From Ruminococcus callidus (lineage in GTDB: Bacteria; Bacillota; Clostridia; Oscillospirales; Ruminococcaceae), in contig NZ_JAJFCK010000050.1 in NCBI RefSeq assembly GCF_020709055.1, positions 1 through 13,759 of the forward strand: a stretch of DNA of 13,759 bases. Reading direction: 5' to 3'. The position numbers were made by a program, and so were the translations under genes. The notes below the pieces were generated by a model. That model worked only from the letters and a program-made list of their open reading frames with translations. It made no database searches and was not told where the DNA came from. Positions 7,050-13,759 of the stretch are shown piece by piece (positions within the stretch are counted from its first letter, which is position 1; each line of letters opens with the position of its first letter).

Positions 7050-8915
7050 ATGGAGAAAAAAATTGAAGAGCTAAAATCAAGACTGCGAAATATTGATACC
7101 AAAGAACTACTTGGATGGATAGCAACTCAGTTTGTTACTAGTGTAGCGGAAGGAGAAGAAGCATCAGAAGCATCAGATATTTTTAATAAAACTAATCTCA
7201 TGTCCCCTCAAAAACAATACCTATATCTTGCTGGATTACTTATGAGTACATCTCCTTCTAATATCGTTCCAATTCAGAATATAACAGAATATGAAGAAAT
7301 AGAAAACGATCTTCAAAAAATAACAGCTACATATTATAAGGGATTTTTGCCATCAATCAATGAGGTTGCATCACTTAGTGATGTTGAAAAGAAACATCGA
7401 TTGATTTCAGCAGCGGCTTTCATTTCATATTTTGATATGGGAGATCTAAGATACGAGGAACAAACAGAGCAGTTAATAGATAAGCTTTTTTCTCAATTTG
7501 ATAATGAATTACTATCCATTACGGGTTTATCTACACAAGATTTTTTATCATTCTATCATTATGTTAAAGAGAAAGTACAAGAATCCATTGATAAGCCCAG
7601 GCAGTTAAAGAAATCAGTATTCGAGAAATTATATGGTGAATTCTCTGAAGAATCGTACAATGCCCTTTTGAAAAGCTCACAAGAAATATATGATTCTATA
7701 GACGGTCTCTTTTCAATTAATATCTCCGAGATTTATCAATACTTTGGAGATAAAAAAGCTTCAACTTTTATAAATTTGTTTGCCATTGAGCGTAAAGAAC
7801 GCAACTTCAAATATTACAATGATGAGAATCCCTTTGTAAATCAGCCATTATGCAAATTGGGAGATGTGATATTTGTTGCAGTTCCAACTTTTCTTCTTAA
7901 TGCAATTTATTATAAAATCAACGATTTGTTGGAACAACAAACTGGAAAGGCTGCATCTAAATTTAGTAAGAAAAAAGCTGATCGGGTTGAAGAAATGTTT
8001 CTTGAACAATTTAAAATGATTTTTGGAAACAAGGCTACCTATCATCAAACTGTTTGCGAAGAAAAAGGAACAAAAGAACACGATTTACTGATAGAGTATA
8101 AAGAATTTATTCTTATTGCGGAGGTTAAAGCTTCAAAAATCAGAGAGCCTTTCTTTAACCCAGAAAAAGGATATAAGCGTATCTATGATCATTTTCATTC
8201 TGATAGGGGCATTGGTGGCGGATATAAACAGGCAATTATCTTAAAAAAACTAATAGAGCATAATGAATCAATTACTCTATATGAACAGAAAATCAGCCCA
8301 TTTTCGATTACTGATATACACAAAAAAACAATTCTTCCGCTTGTCTTAACACTAAATCAATTCGGGCAAATTGCTATAAATACCTCGCCATTATTAGAGA
8401 AGGAAGAACATGAGCCATATCCTTGGGTTTGCAATCTTGATGATTTTGAAAACATCATAGAAATTCAAAGGTATTTGAAAAAATCTCCAGATGATTTTAT
8501 AAATTATATAGTATGGAGAATCTCGCATCATGAACAATTTATGTCATTTGATGAGCTGGAAATTATTGAGCAGTATTACTGCAATCCGGCATTCACATCA
8601 AAAATTGATGTGAATGCTACAATTATGACGACGCCTTTCGGCCCAAACCTGATTGATAAAATATACTTTGAAAAGCATGGAATTCCTTATGATATGCCCA
8701 GTGATTGTGTGGATTCTGTTAACTCGATTGCTAAACATAATGCATCTCCTTTTTTCAATTCCTCACCAATTATTCATGGGGCTAATATTCCGTTTTTTGA
8801 TCCAGCTCAAATGCCATTAACAATACCCAAAAGAATAGGCGGAAAACAACCTTGTCCATGTGGAAGCGGAAAAAAATTTAAAAGGTGTTGTAAAGGTAAA
8901 GGCATTTATGACTAA
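7050..8915 (+). CDS. SEC-C motif protein with PD-(D/E)XK-like nuclease core
   Basis: I do not recognise the 621-aa protein as a named family. Its last 25 residues carry a textbook SEC-C zinc motif, PCPCGSGKKFKRCCKGKG, with Cys602, Cys604, Cys613 and Cys614; this motif is known from SecA and many unrelated proteins. The middle has a PD-(D/E)XK-like core: a Glu/Asp-rich lead-in, Asp345 (EHDLLIEY), then Glu358-x-Lys360 in a hydrophobic strand (FILIAEVKAS) and a GGYKQAI helix. This suggests metal-dependent nuclease activity. The first 300 residues are helical-looking and acidic with no motif I know. The start has AGAGGT 9 bp upstream. The gene is visibly A+T-richer than its neighbours and uses many AT-ending codons, a sign of separate origin. 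Being a nuclease-like gene between two recombinase arms, it may act in defence; that is inference. Confidence 0.8.
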   Translation: MEKKIEELKSRLRNIDTKELLGWIATQFVTSVAEGEEASEASDIFNKTNLMSPQKQYLYLAGLLMSTSPSNIVPIQNITEYEEIENDLQKITATYYKGFLPSINEVASLSDVEKKHRLISAAAFISYFDMGDLRYEEQTEQLIDKLFSQFDNELLSITGLSTQDFLSFYHYVKEKVQESIDKPRQLKKSVFEKLYGEFSEESYNALLKSSQEIYDSIDGLFSINISEIYQYFGDKKASTFINLFAIERKERNFKYYNDENPFVNQPLCKLGDVIFVAVPTFLLNAIYYKINDLLEQQTGKAASKFSKKKADRVEEMFLEQFKMIFGNKATYHQTVCEEKGTKEHDLLIEYKEFILIAEVKASKIREPFFNPEKGYKRIYDHFHSDRGIGGGYKQAIILKKLIEHNESITLYEQKISPFSITDIHKKTILPLVLTLNQFGQIAINTSPLLEKEEHEPYPWVCNLDDFENIIEIQRYLKKSPDDFINYIVWRISHHEQFMSFDELEIIEQYYCNPAFTSKIDVNATIMTTPFGPNLIDKIYFEKHGIPYDMPSDCVDSVNSIAKHNASPFFNSSPIIHGANIPFFDPAQMPLTIPKRIGGKQPCPCGSGKKFKRCCKGKGIYD

Positions 8916-8934
8916 TTGAAAAGCTATTTTCGAA

Positions 8935-8973
8935 TTAAATTGCTTATTCAGTAGGGTTGTATGGGCAATTTAA
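8935..8973. repeat. Inverted repeat downstream of the SEC-C gene
   Basis: TTAAATTGC (8935-8943) and GCAATTTAA (8965-8973) form a perfect 9-bp dyad with a 21-base loop. It is low in G+C and lacks a T run, so it would be a poor terminator. It may mark the edge of the structured region that follows. Confidence 0.4.
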
Positions 8974-8982
8974 CGAAAATGC

Positions 8983-9243
8983 AGACATCAAAATTGAGGT
9001 ATCGTTGCACGTCGAGTGCGTGGTATTGATGTCAAGAATTACGCAAAAATAACTGAGAAAATGCCTATTTTGCGTGGTTTTTGCAATATCATCAAATCTA
9101 CGCACTCGGAACATATGCTGTAAGTCAGTTCACGGAAACATATCTGACAGCAAATCTAAGCACTATCAAAATACAGCACTCGCAGGTTGAGTGCTTGAAA
9201 ATGTTGTATTTCGGGTAGGGTTGAGTGCGTGGATTTGTTGTCA
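8983..9243. repeat. Cluster of GAGTGCG motifs forming nested dyads; candidate attachment/recombinase-binding region
   Basis: Within the 396-bp non-coding gap (8916-9311) a motif starting GAGTGCGTGGATTTG and ending TTGTCA occurs at least six times. The + copies are at 9014-9034, 9189-9207 and 9223-9243; the - copies at 9087-9107, 9145-9165 and 9164-9181. The copies at 9014 and 9087 face each other around an inner dyad (ACGCAAAAATA at 9041-9051 against TATTTTGCGT at 9066-9075). Those at 9145 and 9223 enclose a second dyad built from the other two copies (GCACTC at 9176-9181, GAGTGC at 9189-9194; AAATACA against TGTATTT). In addition, GACATCAA near 8984 pairs with TTGATGTC at 9025. The copies are imperfect (about 12 to 18 matches of 18-20). 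The site lies exactly where an element end is expected, next to the last recombinase gene. Confidence 0.6.
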
Positions 9244-9254
9244 CATAGAATCAC

Positions 9255-9299
9255 AAAAAAGCCCTCGCCACTATCGTATTTCCACGACAGCAGCGAGGG
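9255..9299 (-). terminator. Intrinsic terminator of the right recombinase operon
   Basis: Read on the minus strand, CCCTCGC and GCGAGGG (9293-9299 and 9262-9268) form a 7-bp G+C-rich stem with a further CGT/ACG pairing inside, followed by C and a run of six T (9260-9255). It begins 12 bp after the recombinase stop at 9312. Confidence 0.85.
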
Positions 9300-9311
9300 T
9301 GTTCGCTTATT

Positions 9312-10868
9312 TCACATATTTACTTCAACAATTACTCCCGACAAAAATTCAAACTCCAATTTATCCCCAAAAACCGTGACTTTTTTCAGCATACGCTTTA
9401 CCAATGATTCCTCAAAGTTGTTTATTTTTGTCGGCTGCTCATCAATGAAAGATTCAAGTTCTTCAATCCGTTTTAGATAGTCATTTCTCGCATTTTCGCT
9501 CATTGTAAGCTCATCTCTCTGCTTGCGGAGAGCATAAATCTCGCTTGCTATGTCGGTGTAGTCCTCATGCTCCTCGGCTTTTGCGACAAGCTGGCGTTCA
9601 AGATCTGCAAGTTTTGCATCAATTTCTGCCGTACTTTCGGAATTACCGTCTGTCAGAACGCTCTCGATGTTCCTTTTTAGCTGAAGAAGATACTCTTGCT
9701 TTTCTGCAATAATTCTGTTTAGTGCTTCCACAAATGCAGCTTTCAGACCCTCTTCGTTTATTGTCCGTGCGTGGCATCCGTTCTTATCACGCAGCCGTGT
9801 CGCACATCGCCACACAATGGATTTTTTACCACGGTTATTCCAGTGAATTCTGTTGAACTGATCTCCACATTCACCGCAGACAATCAGCCTTGTAAAGCAG
9901 TGATTCGCCGAAAAACTGCGCTTTCTGCCCTTGCAGTCCTCAACTGAGCCACGCCTTGCCATTTCCTCCTGCACCGCAAGAAACAGCTCTTTCGGAATGA
10001 TTGCGGGGTGATTGTCGTCAACATAATACTGCGGCATGATGCCCGTATTCTTCACTCGCTTTTTCTGCAAAAAGTCCGTGGTATATGTCTTTTGCAGCAA
10101 TGCGTCACCCATGTATTTTTCATTTTCCAATATCTTTTTGACTGTGCTGTCATACCAGCGTGTTTTGCCACGACCTGTGAGCATTCCATCACGCTCTAAG
10201 CCTTTGGCAATTTTGATACAGCTTGCACCCTCAAGATATTCACGGAAGATTCGCTTGACTGTTTCTGCCTGTTCAGGATTTATCACCAGCTTTCCGTCAG
10301 CGTCTTTATCATAGCCCAGAAAACAGGCGCAATTCACCATAACCTTCCCTTGCTGAAAGCGATATTGCATTCCAATTTTTACATTTTGACTAAGCGATTC
10401 CGACTCCTGTTGTGCAAGCGACGCCAAAATTGTCAGCATAATTTCACCGCGCTGGTCGGTGGATTCAATGCCCTCTTTCTCGAAAAACACAGGGATATTC
10501 TTGTCCTTCAGTTTGCGGACAAAATTCAAGCAATCCACGGTATTTCGGGCAAAACGTGATATGCTTTTTGTGACAACATAGTCAATTTTGCCGTCCATAC
10601 AATCCTGAATCATTTTGTTGAACTGCTCACGGTATTTGGTCGAAACTGCTGATATACCGTCATCGGCATATATGCCTGCAAATTCCCATGCAGGGTGATT
10701 CGTGATGTAGTCATAATAATGCTCATACTGTGCCTCGAAACTGGTCTGCTGTTCCTCGTTTTCCGTAGAAACTCTGACATAGGCGGCAACACGCAGTTTT
10801 TTGACCGTTTCTGTATGCCGTGCGGTGTTGTTGCCGATCTGCGGTTTTGGTGGGATTGTTCTAACCAT
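9312..10868 (-). CDS. Large serine recombinase 3' (right operon)
   Basis: This 518-aa minus-strand protein is the counterpart of the gene at 3674-5230. The catalytic domain has AAYVRVSTE with nucleophile Ser34, ADDGISAVS and [15 protein letters not shown]; the usual Cys or Ala before the Arg is Val here, which is acceptable in the family. The Recombinase domain ([22 protein letters not shown]) and a zinc ribbon with Cys331, Cys334, Cys355 and Cys365 follow at exactly the positions of the left copy, then a coiled coil (LADLERQLVAKAEEHED and further). GGAGTG precedes the ATG. The start codon follows directly on the TAA of the upstream gene (no spacer), so re-initiation is likely. It is the last gene of its operon. 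This homologue pair is the best conserved of the two arms. Confidence 0.96.
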   Translation of the reverse strand: MVRTIPPKPQIGNNTARHTETVKKLRVAAYVRVSTENEEQQTSFEAQYEHYYDYITNHPAWEFAGIYADDGISAVSTKYREQFNKMIQDCMDGKIDYVVTKSISRFARNTVDCLNFVRKLKDKNIPVFFEKEGIESTDQRGEIMLTILASLAQQESESLSQNVKIGMQYRFQQGKVMVNCACFLGYDKDADGKLVINPEQAETVKRIFREYLEGASCIKIAKGLERDGMLTGRGKTRWYDSTVKKILENEKYMGDALLQKTYTTDFLQKKRVKNTGIMPQYYVDDNHPAIIPKELFLAVQEEMARRGSVEDCKGRKRSFSANHCFTRLIVCGECGDQFNRIHWNNRGKKSIVWRCATRLRDKNGCHARTINEEGLKAAFVEALNRIIAEKQEYLLQLKRNIESVLTDGNSESTAEIDAKLADLERQLVAKAEEHEDYTDIASEIYALRKQRDELTMSENARNDYLKRIEELESFIDEQPTKINNFEESLVKRMLKKVTVFGDKLEFEFLSGVIVEVNM

Positions 10869-11267
10869 TTATTTCACTCCTATCAGACTGTATAAATATT
10901 CTGCCTGCTTTGTAAAATTTTCTTGCGGTTCTCTTTCATCAGAAAGCACAAAATTTGTGCGTATTACCGGTACTTTTCGTCTTGTCTTTCCCGTAGATTT
11001 CTGACGTTTTTGCAGTTCTATCTGAACTCGACTGAATAAATTTTCATCCACGATTTTCGGATAGAAACTGTTACCGATGTAACATTTTCTCTGTAAAAGC
11101 TGCTTTACCATACTGTGGGTAATTGGATGTCCGGCTGTTTTTGCGGATTCTGTCAAACTCATGCCCGATACATAATTCTGAAAAATCTGACGGACCTTAT
11201 CAGCGGCTTCTTCTACAATAAAAATTTTTCCGTCTTTTACTTCGTAGCCGTAGGGAATGTGGCTCAT
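10869..11267 (-). CDS. Catalytic-domain-less recombinase accessory protein (right operon)
   Basis: The 132-aa protein is homologous to the 140-aa one at 3244-3666: IPYGYEVKDGK, IFQNYVSGMSLTESAKTAGHP, LLQRKCYIGNSFYP, GKTRRKVPV and the C-terminal QAEYLYSL. It is a stand-alone Recombinase DNA-binding domain without resolvase domain or zinc ribbon. The ATG at 11267 is chosen because AGGAGG lies 8 bp upstream and because the start then matches the left copy; a longer frame from 11297 would overlap the previous gene for no reason. ATG and the upstream TGA overlap as ATGA (4 bp), which indicates translational coupling; the left arm uses TGATG instead. That the same reduced protein persists in two diverged operons argues for a real function. 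Confidence 0.86.
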   Translation of the reverse strand: MSHIPYGYEVKDGKIFIVEEAADKVRQIFQNYVSGMSLTESAKTAGHPITHSMVKQLLQRKCYIGNSFYPKIVDENLFSRVQIELQKRQKSTGKTRRKVPVIRTNFVLSDEREPQENFTKQAEYLYSLIGVK

Positions 11268-12808
11268 AGCAGTGCCTCCTTTAACGTCAGTCCGCATTTC
11301 AGCTGAATGCCGATGCTGTGGCGATCATATACGATTATTTTCTCAATAAAATCCGTTGCAAAAAAGTCCTTAAACTCCGTCTGCATTTCTGCACTGTCAA
11401 GGAAATGCAAGAGTTTCTCGGTTTCTGCAACCATTTCGGAATTTCCGGTATCAATCTGACTCAACTGCGTGATCTGCCTGCGAAGCTCCTCTGAACGCTT
11501 GTTACTTGCGTTCTGATCCTGAATAAACATTGCAGGCTTGATGATCTTGTCCGCAAGAAGATGCCGAAGAACATCAATTTTTTCTGATTCCTTTGCAAGT
11601 TCTACCTTCAATTTCTGAATTTCCTCGGAATTTGCATTGCATTTTTTTAATCCTGCAATATACGGTACAAGTATTATTTTTCTGCCAAAAATCAGCTTGT
11701 TCATCATCGTAGTGATCGTTGCTTTCAGTGCATCATCACGCACATATTTCATAGAGCATTTCTGAATGTCATCAATATGTGTGGTACAAGCCCATGCGAT
11801 TTCAGAACCGTGGTCGTGGATTCTCCGCTTGAAAGTTCCGCCACATTCTCCGCAGACGATAATTCCCGAAAACGGGTATCTTACTTGATATTTGCTGTGT
11901 CCTTTGACAATGCCCTTTTCAGCAGCTCGCTGCTCTAAAAGTCGGTTTGCAGTTTCAAAAATCTCACGGCTTATTATAGCCTCGTGATGATTCTCAATGA
12001 AGATTTGTTTTGACGAATTTTTGGTTTCATGTCTGCGGAAACTGCCGTCTGTGTAGGTTTTCTGAAAAAGAGCGTCACCCGTGTACTTCTCATTTTTCAG
12101 CATATCACGAACGGTGGAAGAACTCCATTTTCCGCCTTTTCTTGTAGGCACGTTTCTTTCACGGAGCAGCTTGCAAATGGAATGTGTGCTGTGTCCGTTT
12201 ATGGCGAGATTGAAAATCCAGCGGACAATTTCAGCTTCCTGTTTATCGGGTATCATTTCACCATTTTCGTTTTTCACATATCCATAGGGTAAATAGGATT
12301 GCTTGTATGTACCGTCCTGAAAACGCTTTCGGATAGCCCATTTTTCATTTTCGGAAATCGAAATAGACTCCTCCGCCGCAAAACTGCTGAAAATGGAAAG
12401 CATCAACTCGCTGTCCATATTTCCTGTGTCTATATGCTCTTTCTCGAAGTAAATGAAAATGCCTTTGTCTTTCAAATTACGTGCGATTTGCAGACAATCC
12501 ACGGTATTTCGGGCAAAACGACTGACTGATTTCGTCAAAATATAATTGATTTTTCCTGCATTGCAATCACGGAGCATATTCTGCAAACCGTTTCTCGTTT
12601 CAGATTTTGTTCCGGAAACGCCTTCGTCAAAGTAAAGTCCCGCAAACTCCCAAGTTGAATGGGCTTTGATGTACATTTCATAATGCTTTTTCTGCGCGTC
12701 AAGGCTCTCTTTCTGGTCAAGATTATCGGTCGATACTCTTGCGTAGGCAGCCACTTTTTTCTTAGGCGTTTTCGGCTGCGGTCTTGCGTCAATTTTTGTA
12801 ACAGCCAT
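11264..12808 (-). CDS. Large serine recombinase 1' (right operon)
   Basis: This 514-aa minus-strand protein corresponds to the one at 1691-3244. Residues about 18-155 are the catalytic domain with AAYARVSTD (nucleophile Ser26), DEGVSGTKSE and [15 protein letters not shown]. The Recombinase domain (LPYGYVKNENGE, YTGDALFQKTYTDG) is followed by a zinc ribbon with Cys319, Cys322, Cys341 and Cys351. The C-terminal part (LKVELAKESEKIDVL, RSEELRRQITQL) is coiled-coil-like, and the closing YDRHSIGIQLKCGLTLKE matches the end of the left copy almost word for word. AAAGGAGG lies about 9 bp before the ATG. Similarity to the left copy is clear along the whole length but lower than for the 518-aa pair. Confidence 0.96.
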   Translation of the reverse strand: MAVTKIDARPQPKTPKKKVAAYARVSTDNLDQKESLDAQKKHYEMYIKAHSTWEFAGLYFDEGVSGTKSETRNGLQNMLRDCNAGKINYILTKSVSRFARNTVDCLQIARNLKDKGIFIYFEKEHIDTGNMDSELMLSIFSSFAAEESISISENEKWAIRKRFQDGTYKQSYLPYGYVKNENGEMIPDKQEAEIVRWIFNLAINGHSTHSICKLLRERNVPTRKGGKWSSSTVRDMLKNEKYTGDALFQKTYTDGSFRRHETKNSSKQIFIENHHEAIISREIFETANRLLEQRAAEKGIVKGHSKYQVRYPFSGIIVCGECGGTFKRRIHDHGSEIAWACTTHIDDIQKCSMKYVRDDALKATITTMMNKLIFGRKIILVPYIAGLKKCNANSEEIQKLKVELAKESEKIDVLRHLLADKIIKPAMFIQDQNASNKRSEELRRQITQLSQIDTGNSEMVAETEKLLHFLDSAEMQTEFKDFFATDFIEKIIVYDRHSIGIQLKCGLTLKEALL

Positions 12809-12837
12809 TGACTTTCCCTCCTTTCGGTATGAACATA

Positions 12838-13023
12838 TTAAATGGTTTTTGACGATATATCAAGTCTTTTCGGCAATAAGTCGGCGTAAAGGGGTGAGAA
12901 AGTTTGGCGGTTTAATGCGGTTAATTTGTCATATTCGTCAAAGGAAATCAGTCCTTTTTCAAGCATTTTTTCGGTGAGAGTCTGCACCATAAAATAGCCG
13001 AGTTCATCATGATTTTCTTTCAT
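12838..13023 (-). CDS. Small SHOCT-like protein of the right recombinase operon
   Basis: The 61-aa protein shares the core EKGLISFDEYDKLTALNRQT and the tail FSPLYADLLPKRLDI with the 63-aa protein at 1469-1660. The start at 13023 is preferred because it aligns with the left copy; it has only a plain GGGGG stretch as ribosome site. A start at 13041 would add six residues (MNGGIL) and has no better site. The gene lies 29 bp before the first recombinase gene of this arm. Function unknown; probably SHOCT-type. Confidence 0.72.
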   Translation of the reverse strand: MKENHDELGYFMVQTLTEKMLEKGLISFDEYDKLTALNRQTFSPLYADLLPKRLDISSKTI

Positions 13024-13069
13024 TAAAATGCCCCCATTCATACTTCGGAAAAAAATCAGTTCTTGTGAT

Positions 13070-13107
13070 AAAAATTATCCCGGAGCAGTTTTAACAACTC
13101 CGGGATA
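13070..13107 (-). terminator. Intrinsic terminator between right amidase and right recombinase operon
   Basis: TATCCCGGAG (13076-13085) and CTCCGGGATA (13098-13107) form a perfect 10-bp stem with a 12-base loop. On the minus strand the stem is followed by a T run (13074-13071 as TTTT). It stops transcripts from the amidase before the SHOCT-like and recombinase genes; the left arm has no such hairpin. A separate promoter for the right recombinase operon would be needed, but I see no convincing one in the short gap. Confidence 0.85.
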
Positions 13108-13125
13108 GAAAAAATTTTGAGATAA

Positions 13126-13759
13126 TCAGATGTCAGATTTATTTACCCAACCAGTCACATACTTGCCAATGGGTGTATTGCCGCAAAACTCCGGCTTAGT
13201 TGTCACACGCATTCTGCCGTTGACAACGATGCCGTCGTAAAGATAATATGTGCCGGAACGCTTCACACCTGTTTTTGCAGCTGCGGATGCGTAAAGTGCG
13301 GTATTTTTGAGTGTTACCTTTGCACCTTTTGCATAGGACTTTCCATTGCTGAAAACAACATTCCCATTTGCATCAAAGACAGAATATCCCGTCTTGCAGG
13401 CTTTTTTTGCATTTTCCAATGAGGAATATGCCCCAATCTGCGACTTAGCATCAGCCCATGTTTTTCTTACTCGATAAAGCTGTTTTGCAGGTGTAGGAGT
13501 TGCCGGTGTAGAACCAGAATTAAGATAAGATTGTACCTTAGCTTTAAAAGCTACCCAATGAGGCAGAATGTACGCAGGACACATCTTGTAAGGATTTCTT
13601 GCAGTATTGAGATAGTCCACAGAGCCACTCTTTCCATCACAGACATTGAGCCAATGCGTATGCGTGTAAAGGTGATTGATGTCAAGACCATACTTCTTCA
13701 GAAGCGCAGCGGCAAGTTTCGCACAGTTGTCCTCCGACTTCTTATCTGTAGAATTATAC
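13126..13759 (-). CDS. N-acetylmuramoyl-L-alanine amidase, second copy (5' end outside window)
   Basis: The frame stays open to the window edge, so the GTG at 13620 is internal; 210 residues are visible, matching residues 122-336 of the left amidase. The second histidine motif (THTHW), the extended loop (CDGKSGS) and the Cys ligand in KMCPAYILPHW are present; the first His ligand lies beyond the edge. YRVRKTWADAKSQIGAY and a C-terminal SH3-like region (SGTYYLYDG, YVTGWVNK) follow as in the left copy. The linker is shorter and rich in Pro, Thr and Ala (STPATPTPAKQ). DNA identity with the left copy is uneven: 38 bp are identical (13709-13746 against 823-860), while other parts differ at many third positions. 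It ends in a terminator (13070-13107). Confidence 0.92.
   Translation of the reverse strand, partial: YNSTDKKSEDNCAKLAAALLKKYGLDINHLYTHTHWLNVCDGKSGSVDYLNTARNPYKMCPAYILPHWVAFKAKVQSYLNSGSTPATPTPAKQLYRVRKTWADAKSQIGAYSSLENAKKACKTGYSVFDANGNVVFSNGKSYAKGAKVTLKNTALYASAAAKTGVKRSGTYYLYDGIVVNGRMRVTTKPEFCGNTPIGKYVTGWVNKSDI

Noticed and set aside
8983..9243. CRISPR array
   Set aside because: Repeat copies are imperfect, in both orientations, and unevenly spaced; there are no uniform spacers and no cas genes.
9191..9480. Small + strand frames of 62 and 83 aa near the end of the right operon
   Set aside because: They run over the motif cluster, the terminator and the antisense of the 518-aa recombinase; there is no ribosome site and no recognisable protein.
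1..13759. tRNA or rRNA gene serving as attachment site
   Set aside because: I saw no cloverleaf-like or rRNA-like sequence in either strand of the intergenic parts.

Overview
The window looks like accessory DNA of a Gram-positive gut bacterium, most likely a Ruminococcus-type member of the Oscillospiraceae (Bacillota). The grounds are strong AAGGAGG-type ribosome sites, the holin/amidase types, the multi-gene large serine recombinase operons and the AAA-ATPase-like/PD-(D/E)XK gene, a family expanded in Ruminococcus and Bacteroides. The genus is inferred; no rRNA or housekeeping marker is present.

The layout is close to a mirror image. On the + strand (1-5281) lie the end of a phage holin gene, an amidase endolysin, a 63-residue SHOCT-like protein and a three-gene recombinase operon: a 517-aa large serine recombinase, a 140-aa protein with only the recombinase DNA-binding domain, and a 518-aa large serine recombinase. 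A hairpin terminator closes this arm. On the - strand (9255-13759) the same genes recur in the same order relative to transcription: amidase (cut by the window edge), SHOCT-like protein, 514-aa recombinase, 132-aa catalytic-domain-less protein, 518-aa recombinase, terminator. The proteins of the two arms are clearly homologous but diverged (roughly 70% over the first 300 residues of the 518-aa pair by eye, less for the first recombinases). The second arm is therefore not a recent copy or a simple assembly duplication. The two arms converge on the centre.

The centre (5282-9254) holds two + strand genes with their own promoter candidates. One encodes an AAA-ATPase-like protein with a C-terminal PD-(D/E)XK nuclease domain. 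The other is an A+T-rich gene for a 621-aa protein with a PD-(D/E)XK-like core (D345, E358-x-K360) and a C-terminal SEC-C zinc motif. Between it and the right recombinase operon lies about 400 bp of non-coding DNA with at least six copies of a roughly 20-bp motif (consensus start GAGTGCGTGGATTTG) in both orientations, forming nested dyads. This is the best candidate for an attachment or recombinase-binding region.

My reading is that two related prophages or phage-derived elements, each ending in a lysis cassette plus a terminal integration cassette, face each other across a two-gene island of possible defence genes. Alternatively, the island is cargo of one of the elements. A further oddity is a 60-bp palindromic insertion near the end of the holin gene that keeps the frame but brings in a TAG stop.
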